From: Acidobacteriota bacterium
Lineage (GTDB): Bacteria > Acidobacteriota > Terriglobia > Terriglobales > Acidobacteriaceae
Assembly: GCA_003225515.1 (NCBI GenBank)
Contig: QIAK01000338.1
Location: forward strand, 598-8,177
Length of the DNA: 7,580 nt
Reading direction: 5' to 3'
Below the pieces are notes generated by a model. That model was not told where the DNA came from. It saw only the letters and a list, made by a program, of their open reading frames with translations, and did not search any database. The position numbers were made by a program, and so were the translations under genes. This document shows, in pieces, positions 5,417-7,580 of this stretch (positions are counted from its first letter, which is position 1; each line of letters opens with the position of its first letter).

Positions 5417-5454
5417 TGCCCCATTTCTCGCGTGCTTCGCGGGAAGTGGGGGCA
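5417..5454. repeat. Imperfect hairpin downstream of the STAS gene
   Basis: TGCCCCATTTCTCGCG (5417-5432) pairs with CGCGGGAAGTGGGGGCA (5438-5454) across a 5-nt TGCTT loop: 16 pairs including two G-U wobbles and one bulged G. It begins 28 nt after the STAS stop codon, so it may stabilise or end the transcript. No T-run follows (TTGCCCCAG), so it is a poor intrinsic terminator and may instead be a dispersed REP-like palindrome. Confidence 0.65.
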
Positions 5455-5540
5455 TTGCCCCAGTTTCATTCCGGAACTCCGTTCAAAATATTCCTGATCC
5501 ATCACCGACCTGGGCATCCCCTCGCTCGTAAGATTGGAGC

Positions 5541-6137
5541 ATGTTCGGATTATGCACAGCCCGCGCCGGGAGAGCCGTCCCTTCGACAAACTCGGGGCAG
5601 GCTCTCGGCTATTCGGCCGTGCAAAGCGCCCGGGTTCGGTTGATCCTGCTGCTGATCTTGTCCGCAGTGCGGTTGCTCTCGGCCTCCGACTGCATTCCCA
5701 TCCACGAAGCCGGCCAGCATGTCGGGGAAACCAAGTGCGTCGCCGGAAAGGTCCTCAGAATCGAGGTCGGCGCCAAGGGAGTTCACTTCCTCGACTTCTG
5801 CGAAGACCAGATGGCCTGCCCGTTCACGGTTGTGGTCTTCCCTTCTGGCCTTAAAGATGTGGGCGACGTTCGCCGGCTGGCAGGACGCACCATCGAAATA
5901 CATGGAGCAGTAAAGCTTTACGACGGACGCGCGGAGATCATCCTGAATCGCATCAGCCAGATCACGGGCGGAGCGGCCATGATCCCTGCGCTGCCCAAGA
6001 ACTACGATGTGGAGAACCGCGGCCACTACAGCGCCGGGCACCTCCGTCCCACCAAAAAACCGGCAAAGACCAAGGCCAAACCCAATACGACCGCAACTTA
6101 CGGCAGCGATGTGGAAGGCGACGGACCGCCGCAGTGA
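5541..6137 (+). CDS. Predicted secreted OB-fold protein of unknown function
   Basis: The frame encodes 198 residues from the ATG at 5541. Residues 27-50 (VQSARVRLILLLILSAVRLL, then SASD) look like a Sec signal peptide with cleavage near LLSA-SD. Residues ~51-146 (IPIHEAGQHVGETKCVAGKV, then HFLDFCEDQ, PFTVVVFPSGL, GRTIEIHGAVKLYDGRAEII, LNRISQI) resemble the small OB-fold domain of the YhcR-like nucleic-acid-binding group. The tail from ~160 is Lys/Pro/Thr-rich and probably disordered. The start is uncertain: GGAG lies only 1 nt before ATG 5541, and residues 1-26 precede the signal peptide and are partly encoded by a palindromic repeat (5570-5606). A GTG at 5619 would give a normal signal peptide but has no clear Shine-Dalgarno. 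Cys51, Cys63, Cys88 and Cys94 (numbered from 5541) could form disulfides outside the cytoplasm. Binding of nucleic acid is not shown. Confidence 0.65.
   Translation: MFGLCTARAGRAVPSTNSGQALGYSAVQSARVRLILLLILSAVRLLSASDCIPIHEAGQHVGETKCVAGKVLRIEVGAKGVHFLDFCEDQMACPFTVVVFPSGLKDVGDVRRLAGRTIEIHGAVKLYDGRAEIILNRISQITGGAAMIPALPKNYDVENRGHYSAGHLRPTKKPAKTKAKPNTTATYGSDVEGDGPPQ
5570..5606. repeat. Palindromic repeat inside the N-terminal coding region of the OB-fold gene
   Basis: GAGAGCC (5570-5576) and GGCTCTC (5600-5606) are perfect inverted arms, with CCC and GGG forming an inner stem. The core at 5579-5604 (CCCTTCGACAAACTCGGGG followed by CAGGCTC) closely resembles a dispersed bacterial repeat family of CCCTTCGACAAGCTCAGGG type. 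In this frame it is read as PSTNSGQA, a peptide that typically betrays such repeats inside annotated proteins. It lies between the two candidate starts of the gene. Confidence 0.6.
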
Positions 6138-6195
6138 GCGGGATGGCTGATCTCAGGAGCAACCGGGCCTTGCCAGCAGACATCCATTACGGCGC

Positions 6196-6948
6196 ATGGC
6201 ATGCGACATCCGTATTGGCACGTCCGGCTTCCACTACAAACATTGGAGAGGGCCGTTTTATCCGGAGAAGTTCGCGACCGCCGCCATGCTCAGTTTTTAC
6301 GCCCGCCAGTTCGATACGGTTGAATTGAACAACAGCTTCTATCGTTTGCCCACTCCCTCAGCATTCGACGAGTGGCGCGACGCCACGCCGGAGAATTTTG
6401 TGTTCGCGGTGAAGGCCAGCCGCTTTATTACTCACAACAAAAAATTGAAAGATCCCGAAAATGCCGTGGACAATTTATTGCCGCGAGCCGTGCGGCTCGG
6501 CAAAAAGCTCGGCCCGGTATTGTTTCAGCTTCCGCCCAAATGGCGGATTAACGTCGAGCGCCTTCGAAATCTTCTTCTGATTCTGCCACGTGAGATTCGC
6601 TATGCATTTGAATTCCGCGAGCTCTCCTGGATGACCGCCGAAGTCTGCGCCACCCTGCAGGAGTTCAATGCCGCCTTCTGCATCTACGAGCTCGCCGGCT
6701 ATCATTCCCGGCTCTCTATTACGGCGGACTTCACCTATGTGCGGCTGCACGGACCCGCGCGCGGAAAATATCAAGGCAGTTACAGCGAGCAGCAATTGTC
6801 GCAGTGGGCGCGACAGATCGAACGGTGGGCGCAGCAACTCAAAGCCGTCTACGTTTATTTCGATAACGATCAGGCGGGCTATGCGGCAGCGAATGCCTTG
6901 CAGTTAAGGGAAATGATCTTCGGACAGAGTTTGAAACGCGCCAGCTAA
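6196..6948 (+). CDS. DUF72 family protein (YecE-like)
   Basis: The 250-residue product matches the DUF72/YecE family over its whole length. Blocks in order are IRIGTSGFHYKHWRGPFYPE (5-24), TVELNNSFYRLP (41-52), FVFAVKASRFITHNKKL (68-84), GPVLFQLPPKW (105-115), YAFEFRELSW (135-144), TYVRLHGPARGKYQGSY (180-196) and VYVYFDNDQAGYAAANA (218-234). The family forms a TIM-barrel-like fold related to xylose-isomerase-type barrels; its biochemical activity is not established, though conserved Glu, His and Asp residues hint at metal or phosphoester chemistry. The ATG at 6196 gives the normal N-terminus but has no clear Shine-Dalgarno. It lies 58 nt after the OB-fold gene on the same strand and ends 17 nt from the convergent glycosyltransferase gene. 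Family assignment is firm; function is unknown. Confidence 0.93.
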   Translation: MACDIRIGTSGFHYKHWRGPFYPEKFATAAMLSFYARQFDTVELNNSFYRLPTPSAFDEWRDATPENFVFAVKASRFITHNKKLKDPENAVDNLLPRAVRLGKKLGPVLFQLPPKWRINVERLRNLLLILPREIRYAFEFRELSWMTAEVCATLQEFNAAFCIYELAGYHSRLSITADFTYVRLHGPARGKYQGSYSEQQLSQWARQIERWAQQLKAVYVYFDNDQAGYAAANALQLREMIFGQSLKRAS

Positions 6949-6965
6949 ATGCCGCGCGGTGATGC

Positions 6966-7580
6966 TCAGACCATGCCTTTGCGTAACTCGTCCAGCGGAT
7001 ACTTCGTCCCACGCCACTCAATGCCATGGTTCCACAATGTCAGGATCATGGAGCGAAATAGCGTATAGATAAACAGCGCCGTGCTCACCGGATGCAGCAG
7101 AAAATAGTAGGGCGGCACCGCCGACCGCCAGGACATTCCAAGGTAAATCAGAAACATCGATCCAAGGGCGACTAGGTACGGAAGTCGTGCCCAGCCATGC
7201 GCCAGGAACACACCCAGAAAGGGACCGAAATTCAGGAAGGCCAATCCGAATGCCGAAATCAGGGTTCGCCACCATTGGAACGACAGAACGGCAAAGAAGT
7301 TCTTTGTCAAATTGTTGACCACGCCCATTGCGCCCTTGGCCCAGCGAATTGAAATAAGGTCGCCGCCGAAGACGTTGCGTTGCGCGAAGCCGGCCTTCTT
7401 GACGACCTTGCCCAACTTCATGTCGTCAAGAACTTCCATGCGCAACGCCTGATAAGTGCCTACGGCGTCATATACGCGCCGGCGCACGAGATTAAAGGCG
7501 CCCACGCCCATGTGATCATCAGTGCTGGGGTCAGCGACTTTCCAGGGACGATGCCCGAACATGAACATGGTTTGAAAAAA
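6966..7580 (-). CDS. Family 2 glycosyltransferase, membrane-bound (C-terminal part, cut by window edge)
   Basis: On the minus strand the frame is open from the right edge to a TGA at 6968-6966 (204 residues visible). The first Met in the window, at 7568, is probably not the start, since FFQT precedes it in frame and the catalytic N-terminus is missing. GHRPWKVADP, then GVGAFNLVRRRVYDAVG, RMEVLDDMKLGKVVKKAG and FGGDLISIRWAKGAMG fit the acceptor-side half of GT-A fold GT2 enzymes: LDDMKLG matches the ED region that supplies the catalytic base, and IRWAKG resembles the (Q/R)xxRW site. Three hydrophobic segments follow (about residues 103-123, 130-145 and 151-178 from that Met), so it is an inner-membrane protein of the ceramide-glucosyltransferase/HpnB/processive GT2 kind. 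The sugar donor and acceptor cannot be read. It converges on the DUF72 gene with a 17-nt gap. Confidence 0.85.
   Translation of the reverse strand, partial: FFQTMFMFGHRPWKVADPSTDDHMGVGAFNLVRRRVYDAVGTYQALRMEVLDDMKLGKVVKKAGFAQRNVFGGDLISIRWAKGAMGVVNNLTKNFFAVLSFQWWRTLISAFGLAFLNFGPFLGVFLAHGWARLPYLVALGSMFLIYLGMSWRSAVPPYYFLLHPVSTALFIYTLFRSMILTLWNHGIEWRGTKYPLDELRKGMV

Noticed and set aside
4456..5589. 377-residue open frame on the minus strand
   Set aside because: It is antisense to the kinase and STAS genes, has no family resemblance, and is explained by their codon bias.
1..7580. CRISPR array, tRNA, rRNA, riboswitch or defence system
   Set aside because: No regularly spaced repeats with unique spacers, no cloverleaf or rRNA-like sequence and no defence-related protein were seen on either strand.

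Overview
The window looks like a moderately GC-rich, chromosomal stretch of a member of the Acidobacteriota (Terriglobia/Koribacter-like). That is an inference from the style of the proteins (a STAS protein with LLNLTKKVHDLLQITKL, an HATPase kinase with SGRGIFLMRSFMD) and from GC-rich palindromes and 7-bp tandem repeats between genes. No marker gene proves it.

Layout: (1) 1-255, minus strand: N-terminal 85 codons of a PLP-dependent class I/II aminotransferase, running off the left edge. (2) 256-639: divergent intergenic region holding an eight-unit 7-bp tandem repeat, a perfect CRP/FNR-type palindrome (TGTGA-N6-TCACA) and a weak promoter candidate. (3) 640-4390, plus strand: glycolytic cluster gap - pgk - macro-domain gene - tpiA. 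The gap reading frame is broken by what looks like a 31-37 nt deletion at codon ~236; pgk and tpiA look intact. A large perfect inverted repeat separates gap from pgk, and a second 7-bp tandem repeat separates pgk from the macro gene, whose stop overlaps the tpiA start by 4 nt. (4) 4613-5388, plus strand: a two-gene partner-switching module, an RsbW-like anti-sigma kinase followed by a STAS antagonist with a GTGA overlap; the STAS protein lacks six residues of its conserved core. (5) 5541-6948, plus strand: a predicted secreted OB-fold protein whose N-terminal coding region contains a palindromic repeat, then a DUF72/YecE-family protein. (6) 6966-7580, minus strand: C-terminal part of a membrane-bound family 2 glycosyltransferase, running off the right edge.

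How the genes work together: gap, pgk and tpiA encode consecutive or adjacent triose-phosphate steps of glycolysis/gluconeogenesis. The macro-domain protein, predicted to act on ADP-ribose derivatives, is translationally coupled to tpiA and is the least expected member of the cluster. The kinase/antagonist pair would control a sigma factor or another partner not encoded here. No CRISPR array, tRNA, rRNA or complete mobile element was seen. The points most worth a second look are the broken gap, the six-residue STAS deletion, the macro gene inside the glycolytic operon, the CRP-like operator, and the variety of short intergenic repeats.
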